A DNA stretch of 10,692 bases from an uncultured Ruminococcus sp. (GTDB lineage: Bacteria; Bacillota; Clostridia; Oscillospirales; Acutalibacteraceae): NCBI GenBank assembly GCA_902772755.1, contig CACYCD010000007.1:1-10692 (forward strand), in the 5' to 3' direction. Positions 1 through 5,690 of the stretch are shown one piece after another. Within the stretch, counting starts at the first letter, position 1; every line of letters begins with the position of its first letter. The notes below the pieces were generated by a model, which was not told the origin of the DNA, did no database searches, and saw nothing but the letters and a program-made list of their open reading frames with translations. The position numbers were made by a program, and so were the translations under genes.

Positions 1-481
1 CACCTGTGATGGCGTAAATGAGCGACACGCCGAGCAGTCCCAGACCGCTGACGCACATACCCATAACCGCACCGCCGCTGAAAGCGATGGAGAGTGCTTT
101 GCCCAGTCCGCTCTTGCGGGCTGCGTTAGCTGTGCGGACGTTTGCCTTGGTTGCAACGCTCATTCCGAAATATCCCGAAACGGTGGACAGTGCGGCACCT
201 ATCAGAAAGGCTATTCCCGTCTTGTAGTTGAGAATGGCACTTCCCGTGATAATGCCCATAAAGCTGATAACAAGGAAAATCACACCGGCAAATACAACAA
301 GGATCTTGTATTCTGCTACGAGAAAAGCATTAGCACCCTCGTTGATGGCGGCGGCAATTTCTTTCATACGTTCTGTTCCCGGATCTGCTTTTCCGATTTT
401 AAGTGCCAGAAAAACAGCGTACAATAAAGCGATAACGCTTACGGCTGATGCGGAATAAGTAAGTATTGTACTTAATTCCAT
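1..481 (-). CDS. hppA: Membrane-bound ion-pumping pyrophosphatase, N-terminal part (partial)
   Basis: Membrane pyrophosphatases hydrolyse PPi in the cytoplasm and use the energy to pump H+ and/or Na+ across the membrane. The 160 visible residues show the family's N-terminal pattern: a first membrane helix at about 5-28, the motif EIAAAINEGANAFLVAEYKI (41-60), helices near 59-80 and 84-105, the conserved GMSVATKANVRTANAAR stretch (106-122), and a Gly-rich helix from about 132. The start is the ATG read leftward from 481, preceded by a strong AGGAGG at 491-496 with ideal spacing. Family members are roughly 650-700 residues, so about three quarters lies beyond the left edge. The residues that decide K+ dependence and Na+ versus H+ specificity are not in view, so the pumped ion is unknown. 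The gene is divergent from the amylase gene and has its own promoter. Confidence 0.93.
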   Translation of the reverse strand, partial: MELSTILTYSASAVSVIALLYAVFLALKIGKADPGTERMKEIAAAINEGANAFLVAEYKILVVFAGVIFLVISFMGIITGSAILNYKTGIAFLIGAALSTVSGYFGMSVATKANVRTANAARKSGLGKALSIAFSGGAVMGMCVSGLGLLGVSLIYAITG

Positions 482-490
482 AAAAGATTA

Positions 491-496
491 CCTCCT
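491..496 (-). promoter_or_regulatory. Ribosome binding site of hppA
   Basis: On the minus strand this reads AGGAGG, a perfect Shine-Dalgarno core, nine bases before the ATG at 481. It fixes the start of the truncated reading frame at the left edge. Confidence 0.85.
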
Positions 497-559
497 GTTT
501 TATTAAATTATGAAAGCCAAAAAATGAAATTCTGCCCCTCATAAAATATGATAAATCTC

Positions 560-588
560 ATTGTACCACAAAAAAATCAGAAATTCAA
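560..588 (-). promoter_or_regulatory. Predicted sigma-A promoter of hppA
   Basis: On the minus strand, TTGAAT (588-583) and TACAAT (565-560) are separated by 17 bases. TG stands one base upstream of the -10, making an extended -10 (TGGTACAATG). Transcription should start near 553, giving a leader of about 70 bases in which I see no riboswitch-like structure. Confidence 0.7.
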
Positions 589-672
589 TATATGTTTGTA
601 TAATTGTATAAAATAAACAATTTGACAGGTACTAATTCTCAATGCCCACCTGCACAAATCGACAAAATCACC

Positions 673-700
673 TTGAAAAAAACTGAAAATGTGGTATAAT
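673..700 (+). promoter_or_regulatory. Predicted sigma-A promoter of the amylase gene
   Basis: TTGAAA (673-678) and a consensus TATAAT (695-700) are separated by 16 bases, with TG at 692-693 forming an extended -10. The expected start site is near 707, about 27 bases before the ATG. A perfect 12-base AT-only palindrome (ATATAATTATAT, 703-714) covers the start-site region. It could be an operator, but such AT-only palindromes arise easily by chance. I saw no convincing catabolite-repression (cre) site. Confidence 0.75.
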
Positions 701-733
701 GTATATAATTATATGATTTGAGGTGCGTCAAAT

Positions 734-2569
734 ATGAAAAAGAAAGTATTATCCCTGCTCCTTACACTGGCTATGGCAGGCACAGTCGGTACATTTTCGG
801 CTGTTGGTGCTTCCGAAAAAGCAGTTTCCGCCGTGGGCAGCTCCGATGAAAGGGTTTTTGGTGATGTTGACGGCAATGGTACTGTAAATATCAAGGATAC
901 TACCCGTCTGCAAAAATATATTGCCGACAGCGGAGTTGAAATTTCCGGCGAGCTGGCTGACGTGAACAGCGACGGAGAGATCAACATCTCGGACGGAAGA
1001 TGTATACAGAAGTATGTGAACCACAATTTTTCGGTGTTCCCTGCCGTCAAGGATACGGACTGGAGAACCTCGTCGATCGGCTACGAGATTTTTGTCCGCT
1101 CCTTCTGCGACAGCAACGGCGACGGCTGCGGAGATTTCAGGGGCATTGCTCAAAAGGTGGATTACCTCAAAAGCCTGAATATCGGTGCGGTATGGCTTAC
1201 ACCGTTCAACAAAACAAGCTCCTATCACGGCTATGACGTCATCGACTACAAGGACGTCTGCTCGGACTTCGGCACAATGGAGGATCTTGAATATATGATC
1301 GACACCCTGCACGCCAACGGCATAAGGGTGGTTATGGATCTGGTGCTGAATCACACCTCCGCACAGAACGAGTGGTTCCAGAAAGCCTTGAAGAACGAGG
1401 ACGGCTACAAGGATTTCTATGTAAATCAGACTACAAATGCAGGCTACCAGAATCACGGCTTCTTGAAGAACGGCGTATGGTGGTACAGCTGTTTCAGGAA
1501 CGACAATATGCCCGACCTCAACTACCGCAACACAGCTGTGTGGACTGCGGTTGATGATATTGCGGATTTCTGGCTTGACAAGGGTATTGACGGCTTCAGG
1601 CTTGACGCAGCTATGCACATTGATGATGCCATAGTGGACGGCAATCACGCTGATGAAAAGGAGGATTCCGTTACCCACGCTTGGTGGCAGCACTTTGAGC
1701 AGCATGTAAAGAGCAAGAATCCCCGTGCGTTCTGCATAGGTGAGGTCTGGCCCGAGAAGAATATGGTGGAAACACAGGCGAAATTCTTTGCAGACCTCGA
1801 TACGGATTTTGACTTTTACACAATGAGCGACATCAAAAAATATGCAAACGGCACAAAGCTGTCCATCGCAAAGCAGACACAGAACTACTTTGAGAAGATC
1901 AAGGGCTATGCCGACAGCACTCCGCAGGTGGACAAGGTCACAATAAATTCACTTATCCTCGGAAACCACGATGTAAACCGCATTGCCTCTGAGGTGAACG
2001 GTGATGCGTCAAAAACAAAGTTTGTGGCAGCGGTGCAGCTGCTTCTTCCCGGTATGCCGTGGATATACTACGGTGACGAGATAGGACAGCTCGGCACAGG
2101 CAAATCAAGCTCCTCCGACCCCAACAGGCGAGAAGCTATGGACTGGTATACCTCCAAAACAGGCGAGGGTATGACCGGAATGGGTGCGTTGAGAAGCTGG
2201 AACGCAACAGAAAAATTCACAAACGCAAATGACGGCATCTCCGTTGAGGAGCAGAACGGCGTTGAGGGCAGTATCCTCGAATACTACAAGACCCTCACTG
2301 CGATCAGAAACAAGTACAAGATATTCTATACGGGGAGCTGTGTGGACTATAAGTATGTAAACGGTGCATACGCCTACATTCTGGGCGATGAGTGCCGTGA
2401 CTATTCGGTAGAGGTACTTCACAACTACAGCAAGGCTACCACGCTCACACCGAATTATGACTTTACCGACCTTATCTCCGGCAAGGAGTATAAGGCAGGA
2501 CAGACCTACGACATTGCCTTGAGGCAGAGCCTTGTGGCAGTGTTCAGCGGAGAACAGCTCCCGTTCTGA
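734..2569 (+). CDS. Secreted GH13 alpha-amylase-type enzyme with N-terminal type I dockerin
   Basis: Predicted extracellular enzyme cleaving alpha-1,4-glucans such as starch (611 aa). Residues 1-26 are a Sec signal peptide (MKKK, hydrophobic core, likely cleavage after AVGA). Residues 42-97 are a dockerin with two calcium loops (D44-D46-N48-D55 and D76-N78-D80-D87), each followed by a short helix containing QKY. The GH13 barrel follows: a calcium loop DSNGDGCGD (126-134), region I DLVLNH (D202, H207), region V MPDLN (259-263), region II GFRLDAA with nucleophile D291, region III GEVW with acid/base E337, and region IV NHD with D413. A C-terminal beta domain occupies about 535-611. All catalytic residues are present. 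MPDLN is the signature of the GH13_36 'intermediary' subfamily. I see no starch-binding module, so the dockerin may supply targeting. GAGGTG at 720-725 supports the ATG. An exact substrate (alpha-amylase versus maltogenic or oligo-1,6 activity) cannot be settled from sequence. Confidence 0.92.
   Translation: MKKKVLSLLLTLAMAGTVGTFSAVGASEKAVSAVGSSDERVFGDVDGNGTVNIKDTTRLQKYIADSGVEISGELADVNSDGEINISDGRCIQKYVNHNFSVFPAVKDTDWRTSSIGYEIFVRSFCDSNGDGCGDFRGIAQKVDYLKSLNIGAVWLTPFNKTSSYHGYDVIDYKDVCSDFGTMEDLEYMIDTLHANGIRVVMDLVLNHTSAQNEWFQKALKNEDGYKDFYVNQTTNAGYQNHGFLKNGVWWYSCFRNDNMPDLNYRNTAVWTAVDDIADFWLDKGIDGFRLDAAMHIDDAIVDGNHADEKEDSVTHAWWQHFEQHVKSKNPRAFCIGEVWPEKNMVETQAKFFADLDTDFDFYTMSDIKKYANGTKLSIAKQTQNYFEKIKGYADSTPQVDKVTINSLILGNHDVNRIASEVNGDASKTKFVAAVQLLLPGMPWIYYGDEIGQLGTGKSSSSDPNRREAMDWYTSKTGEGMTGMGALRSWNATEKFTNANDGISVEEQNGVEGSILEYYKTLTAIRNKYKIFYTGSCVDYKYVNGAYAYILGDECRDYSVEVLHNYSKATTLTPNYDFTDLISGKEYKAGQTYDIALRQSLVAVFSGEQLPF
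857..1024 (+). other. Type I dockerin domain coding segment
   Basis: Encodes residues 42-97 of the amylase. Two EF-hand-like repeats, DVDGNGTVNIKD and DVNSDGEINISD, are each followed by a helix (TTRLQKYIA and GRCIQKYVN). This duplicated pattern is diagnostic of type I dockerins, which bind cohesins on scaffoldins or cell-surface proteins. Dockerins usually sit at the C-terminus; here it lies between the signal peptide and the catalytic domain. Confidence 0.9.
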
Positions 2570-2570
2570 T

Positions 2571-2620
2571 AGACATACACTCACGGCAAATACTGCTGTG
2601 GGTGTGTCTGTGTTTTAAAA
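2571..2620 (+). terminator. Intrinsic terminator after the amylase gene
   Basis: A long hairpin starts just after the stop codon. Arms 2575-2588 and 2594-2607 pair over 14 consecutive positions, including three G-U pairs, around a 5-base loop (AATAC). A TCTGTGTTTT tract follows the right arm. The U-run is short and lies a few bases from the stem, so it is weaker than the terminator at 3463-3489, but its position right after the stop supports it. Confidence 0.65.
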
Positions 2621-2624
2621 TATA

Positions 2625-2653
2625 TTGATTTTTTGTTCTAATTATGTTATAAT
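2625..2653 (+). promoter_or_regulatory. Predicted sigma-A promoter of the PP2C phosphatase gene
   Basis: TTGATT (2625-2630) and a consensus TATAAT (2648-2653) are separated by 17 bases. TG at 2645-2646 makes an extended -10 (TGTTATAATG). The expected start is near 2660, giving a leader of about 49 bases. The -10 is embedded in an 8-base tandem repeat, ATGTTATA twice at 2644-2659. Confidence 0.75.
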
Positions 2654-2659
2654 GTTATA

Positions 2660-2684
2660 GATTTATTGATTGATTTATTGATTG
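2660..2684 (+). repeat. Two-copy 12-base tandem repeat in the phosphatase leader
   Basis: The unit ATTTATTGATTG occurs twice with no mismatch and no gap (2661-2672 and 2673-2684). The repeat phase could equally start at the G at 2660. It begins at about the predicted transcription start and ends 15 bases before the ribosome binding site. It forms no obvious hairpin. Confidence 0.8.
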
Positions 2685-2699
2685 AAAGCGATTTACTTT

Positions 2700-2703
2700 G
2701 AGG
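2700..2703 (+). promoter_or_regulatory. Ribosome binding site that selects the phosphatase start at 2709
   Basis: GAGG stands five bases before the ATG at 2709. The in-frame TTG at 2682 has only AT-rich repeat sequence upstream and no Shine-Dalgarno, so the ATG is preferred. Confidence 0.6.
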
Positions 2704-2708
2704 TTTTT

Positions 2709-3458
2709 ATGGCAAGCACTGTTTACTATGCTGTAGGATGCCATCAAGGTAAGGTGAGAGAGAAGAATCAAGATAATTTCTGGATAAAGGGGTGCTACTT
2801 GCAGTCCGACAACAAGGGATTGAAAAAAATTCTTCACGGTGAATTTCCACTGGAGGAGTCCCCGGCGTTCTGTGTGTTTGACGGAGTGGGGGGAGAATCC
2901 AGAGGTGAGGTCGCCTCTTACCTTGCGGCAAAGCAGTTTGAAGAGCGTTACAGCAGGTGGAATAAGCAAGACCCCGAGAGCTTTTTGTTTGAGGGGTGCA
3001 AAAAAATAAGCAGGGGTATACTGGAATACTCTCGCACCAACTGCGACGGTATTATGGGTACGACTGCCGCCATGGTTCTGTTCACGGAGGAAAAGGCTAT
3101 CATCTGCAATGTGGGTGACAGTCCTGTGTTTGTACACAATCTTGAAGGGCTTGAAAAGATAAGCACCGACCACGTTGCCTACGCACCCGAGGGGATAAAA
3201 CCTCCCATAACTCAAAGCCTGGGCGTCCCCGAGGAAAGACTGACCTTGGAGCCGTCGATTTTTCGGATACCGCTTGATGAGGAGGATATGTTTTTGCTCT
3301 GCTCGGACGGGCTTACCGATATGGTAGCCCCCGAGGTGATAAGCAAGATACTCGACAGCAGAAGAAGCCTCAAAAGAAAAGTAAAAAAGCTGTTAAAAAA
3401 AGCACTTAAAAACGGAGGAAAGGACAACATCACCGTTATCCTTTGCCGATTGGATTAA
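2709..3458 (+). CDS. PP2C-family serine/threonine protein phosphatase
   Basis: Predicted cytoplasmic metal-dependent (Mn/Mg) phosphatase of the bacterial PrpC/Stp type, which removes phosphate from Ser/Thr residues placed by Hanks-type kinases (249 aa, normal length for the catalytic domain alone). Motifs appear in family order: REKNQD with metal ligand D22 (17-22), VFDGVGGESRG with D58/G59 (56-66), the GTTAAMV strand (117-123), NVGDSP with D137 (134-139), ITQSLG (167-172), LLCSDGLTDMV with D200 (196-206), and GGKDNITV with D239/N240 (236-243). The metal-binding aspartates are all present. One small oddity is Pro in place of the usual Arg after NVGDS. There is no membrane segment or extra domain. 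The gene stands alone between its own promoter and a strong terminator; no kinase gene is adjacent, unlike the common prpC-prkC pairing. I did not assign a symbol because of that missing context. Confidence 0.93.
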   Translation: MASTVYYAVGCHQGKVREKNQDNFWIKGCYLQSDNKGLKKILHGEFPLEESPAFCVFDGVGGESRGEVASYLAAKQFEERYSRWNKQDPESFLFEGCKKISRGILEYSRTNCDGIMGTTAAMVLFTEEKAIICNVGDSPVFVHNLEGLEKISTDHVAYAPEGIKPPITQSLGVPEERLTLEPSIFRIPLDEEDMFLLCSDGLTDMVAPEVISKILDSRRSLKRKVKKLLKKALKNGGKDNITVILCRLD

Positions 3459-3462
3459 AATT

Positions 3463-3489
3463 ACACGGCTGCAAAACAGCCGTGTTTTT
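3463..3489 (+). terminator. Strong intrinsic terminator after the phosphatase gene
   Basis: A perfect 9-bp stem, ACACGGCTG (3463-3471) with CAGCCGTGT (3477-3485), encloses the loop CAAAA and runs directly into five Ts (3485-3489). It lies four bases past the stop codon, isolating the phosphatase gene from the trmB operon. Confidence 0.92.
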
Positions 3490-3538
3490 GCAGTGCTGAA
3501 AAAATTCTGTAATAAATGTAATATTTTTGAAAATACAA

Positions 3539-3567
3539 TTGCAAATAACAGCGTTATCTGTTATAAT
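3539..3567 (+). promoter_or_regulatory. Predicted sigma-A promoter of the trmB-recA operon
   Basis: TTGCAA (3539-3544) and a consensus TATAAT (3562-3567) are separated by 17 bases, with TG at 3559-3560 forming an extended -10. The expected start is near 3574, about 38 bases before the trmB ATG. I could discern no other promoter between here and the end of the window, so this one may drive all seven downstream genes. Confidence 0.75.
3545..3564 (+). promoter_or_regulatory. Candidate operator: inverted repeat in the trmB promoter spacer
   Basis: ATAACAG (3545-3551) and CTGTTAT (3558-3564) form a perfect 7-base inverted repeat with a 6-base spacer. It fills the gap between the -35 and -10 boxes, where a bound repressor would exclude RNA polymerase. 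A third copy of the half-site core, GTTAT, lies in the spacer at 3553-3557. No regulator is assigned. Confidence 0.45.
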
Positions 3568-3587
3568 GATTAAATGGTTATCATTAT
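3563..3587 (+). promoter_or_regulatory. Candidate operator: inverted repeat over the trmB start site
   Basis: ATAATGAT (3563-3570) and ATCATTAT (3580-3587) are perfect 8-base inverted arms around a 9-base spacer. They overlap the -10 box and the predicted start site. Most of the left arm would not be transcribed, so this is more likely a DNA site than an RNA hairpin. AT-richness raises the odds of chance. Confidence 0.4.
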
Positions 3588-3611
3588 TGTTAAACGGTGA
3601 AGTATTGGCTT

Positions 3612-4268
3612 ATGAGGATAAGAAAGAAAAAGTGGGCGGCACCGGAGCTGGCAGAGTGTCCGTTTTATGTCAAAAACCCCGATGACTACAGGGGAAAGTG
3701 GAGTACGCTGTTCAAAGCCTCTCAGCCCGTATGGTTGGAGGTCGGCTGCGGAAAGGGTACCTTTGCAGGCATTATGGCAAGAGAGAATCCCGGGATAAAT
3801 TTTATTGCAGTCGACATCAAGGAGGATATGCTCGGTGTGGCACGGCGTAACGTTGTGAAGCTGTTTGCCGACAAGCCCATCGACAACCTGCTGTTGGTTC
3901 AGAAGAACTGTGAAATGATCTCAAATTCTTTTTCGCCCGAGGACGGCATACAGCGGATATACATCAATTTTTGCAATCCGTGGCCTAGGGACAGGCATAA
4001 AAAAAGAAGGCTGACCTTTCCGAAAAAACTGCTGATGTACCGTGAATTTCTGCCGGAAAACGGGGAAATTTATTTTAAGACCGACAGCGGTCCGCTGTTT
4101 GAGGAGAGTCTTGCGTATTTTGATGAAGCCGGCTTTGAGGTGGTCGAGATCACCCGTGACCTGCACAACAGTGAGTTTGACGGCGGTCCGGTGACGGAGC
4201 ATGAAAGGATGTTCTCGGACGAGGGCGTGCCTATCAAGTATTTAAAAGCAGTCAAAAGTATCAAATGA
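3612..4268 (+). CDS. trmB: tRNA (guanine-N7-)-methyltransferase
   Basis: Transfers a methyl group from S-adenosylmethionine to N7 of G46 in the variable loop of tRNAs (218 aa, normal length). The N-terminus MRIRKKKWAAPEL and the NPDDYRGKW block match Firmicutes TrmB. The SAM-binding motif is LEVGCGKGTF (42-51), followed by the acidic strand end AVDIK (66-70). The signature NFCNPWPRDRHKKRRLT spans 119-135, then FKTD (155-158), and TEHERMF (195-201) near the C-terminus. The PWP motif has Asn122 where E. coli and B. subtilis TrmB have Asp. I chose the ATG at 3612 over an in-frame GTG at 3597 because it gives the family's usual start; GGTGA at 3596-3600 is a modest ribosome binding site. First gene of the operon; its stop codon lies eight bases before the chosen lipoprotein start. 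Confidence 0.94.
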   Translation: MRIRKKKWAAPELAECPFYVKNPDDYRGKWSTLFKASQPVWLEVGCGKGTFAGIMARENPGINFIAVDIKEDMLGVARRNVVKLFADKPIDNLLLVQKNCEMISNSFSPEDGIQRIYINFCNPWPRDRHKKRRLTFPKKLLMYREFLPENGEIYFKTDSGPLFEESLAYFDEAGFEVVEITRDLHNSEFDGGPVTEHERMFSDEGVPIKYLKAVKSIK

Positions 4269-4271
4269 GGA
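4266..4271 (+). promoter_or_regulatory. Ribosome binding site deciding the lipoprotein start
   Basis: TGAGGA lies five bases before the ATG at 4277 and overlaps the trmB stop codon. The upstream in-frame ATG at 4265 (an ATGA overlap with the trmB stop) has no comparable purine-rich site before it, so 4277 is favoured. Both give the same lipoprotein signal. Confidence 0.5.
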
Positions 4272-4276
4272 AATAT

Positions 4277-5671
4277 ATGAAGTCAAAATTTTCCGCAGCA
4301 TTATCCTGCCTTGTCTGCGTGGGCTTGGCGTTGAGTCTTGGCGGCTGCAGTTTTCCGTGGTTTTCTACTTCATCAAGCCTTATGCACCCTCCGAGTGCCA
4401 CGGGCGACAGGGCAAAGATCCAGCAGGCTATAGAAAAACGCTCGGGCAAGGATTATCTGCTCAACTATCCGAAAAACGGAGAGAACAGAAGCTCCATAAT
4501 TATGAGGGACTTCGACAATGACGAGACGGAGGAGGCGGTGGCACTGCTCACCCTCTATCCCGACACCGAACAGGCGGAGACCCATATATATATAATGAAA
4601 AAGACCGATGACACCTGGGAAGTTGCCGGCGATTTTAAAAATCACAACAACTATATAGACAGTGTGGATTTCGGCGATGTGAACGGTGACGGCTTAGTTG
4701 ACCTGCTGGTGGGCTGGAGTACCTACAACGCAAACCAGAATGAGCTGTACTGCTATCTTTTCGGAGAAAAGATACGTGATATCAACACAAAGCACACCTA
4801 CACGAGTATGTGCGTCTGCAAGTTCATTGAGGCTGATAAGGACTCTGTAATGACGATCTCCCTCAACACGGCGGAGGTCTCGTCCAGGGCGGAGCTTCTG
4901 ACGATGACATCTGACGGTGCTGTACTGTCCTTTGAGACGGAGATGGACTCCGACATCACAAAGTTTTTGCCGATAAAAACGGGACTGACCGCAAACGGTG
5001 TTACTGCTGCCTTTGTGGACGGGCTGACCTCGACAAACAGCTACAACACGCAGATACTTTACTTTAACAGCAAGAAGAAAAAGCTTGAAAATCCGATATT
5101 TTCCCGTGCCGACAACGGTCGGCTGCTGACTGCACGTGAAACAAACACGGAATGCAGGGATATCGACAATGACGGTGCTGTGGAGGTGCCGATCACGCAA
5201 AGACTTCCGCACCCCGTAAATGAAAACAAGAAAAACTACGCTTTTCAGACGAGCTGGAGCAGCTTTGACATAGCGAAGAACAGCTTTGCAGTGAAGAGCA
5301 ATGTGATAATAAACAGCAACTACGGATATTCGATCACCGTTCCCGACAGCTGGCTGGACAGCTACACGGCAAGCTTTAACGGAGATGCCTCCGTGCTTAC
5401 CGTCATTATGGCTCAGACAAACGGGGATTCCGAGTACTGCAAGCTCAAGGACACGGTTGTCACCTATATTGCGGCACCCAAAAAATCATGGACAGAGCTT
5501 GGCATAAAGCAGGGTTATACCAAGATGCTCGATATTGGCTCGCACAGCTATGGTTACAAATTGGGCAAAAAGCCACCCAAGGGCTTTACGGATATAGAGG
5601 CGGCAGAGTATTTTGTTGCAAAGGACGAGGACAGCATTATGGCTGTTGCTCCGACTGAGGTAAACCAATAA
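4277..5671 (+). CDS. Predicted lipoprotein with FG-GAP/VCBS-like acidic repeats, unknown function
   Basis: A probable surface lipoprotein of 464 aa with no function I can name. Residues 1-24 are a lipoprotein signal (MKSK, hydrophobic core, lipobox LGGC with C24 as the lipidated cysteine). The mature part contains three calcium-loop-like segments of the FG-GAP/VCBS kind: DFDNDETEEA (78-87), DVNGDGLVD (134-142) preceded by a hydrophobic strand and followed by LLVGW, and DIDNDGAVE (295-303). Such repeats typically form beta-propeller-like blades. The C-terminal third (about 345-464) has no acidic repeats and may be a separate domain. It is 19 bases upstream of a response regulator and sensor kinase, so an accessory role in signal perception is plausible but inferred only from position. 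A four-residue-longer form could start at 4265. Confidence 0.85.
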   Translation: MKSKFSAALSCLVCVGLALSLGGCSFPWFSTSSSLMHPPSATGDRAKIQQAIEKRSGKDYLLNYPKNGENRSSIIMRDFDNDETEEAVALLTLYPDTEQAETHIYIMKKTDDTWEVAGDFKNHNNYIDSVDFGDVNGDGLVDLLVGWSTYNANQNELYCYLFGEKIRDINTKHTYTSMCVCKFIEADKDSVMTISLNTAEVSSRAELLTMTSDGAVLSFETEMDSDITKFLPIKTGLTANGVTAAFVDGLTSTNSYNTQILYFNSKKKKLENPIFSRADNGRLLTARETNTECRDIDNDGAVEVPITQRLPHPVNENKKNYAFQTSWSSFDIAKNSFAVKSNVIINSNYGYSITVPDSWLDSYTASFNGDASVLTVIMAQTNGDSEYCKLKDTVVTYIAAPKKSWTELGIKQGYTKMLDIGSHSYGYKLGKKPPKGFTDIEAAEYFVAKDEDSIMAVAPTEVNQ

Positions 5672-5690
5672 GGATACGGAGGGTTAGGTA

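Noticed and set aside
18..458. Two short plus-strand open frames at the left edge
   Set aside because: The minus strand over these bases encodes membrane pyrophosphatase motifs with a strong ribosome binding site, so the plus-strand frames are shadows.
622..627. Perfect TTGACA -35 box in the hppA-amylase gap
   Set aside because: At the proper distance downstream (645-650) the sequence is CCCACC, so no -10 box is present.
626..652. Inverted repeat CAGGT ... ACCTG upstream of the amylase promoter
   Set aside because: The arms are only five bases with a 17-base spacer and do not extend, which is well within chance.
482..733. Possible riboswitch or small RNA in the longest gap
   Set aside because: No stable hairpin set, no T-rich terminator and no recognisable aptamer sequence. 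The gap is accounted for by two divergent promoters and leaders.
749..1705. Long antisense open frame opposite the amylase gene (318 codons)
   Set aside because: It lies wholly inside a clear GH13 coding sequence, has no recognisable motif, and the translated product looks like an antisense frame of a moderate-GC gene.
2682..2708. TTG start adding nine residues to the phosphatase
   Set aside because: It begins inside the tandem repeat without a Shine-Dalgarno. The ATG at 2709 has GAGG upstream and gives a normal PP2C N-terminus.
3597..3611. GTG start adding five residues to TrmB
   Set aside because: The family normally begins with MR-(basic)-W, which matches the ATG at 3612. The extension is not conserved in the sequences I know.
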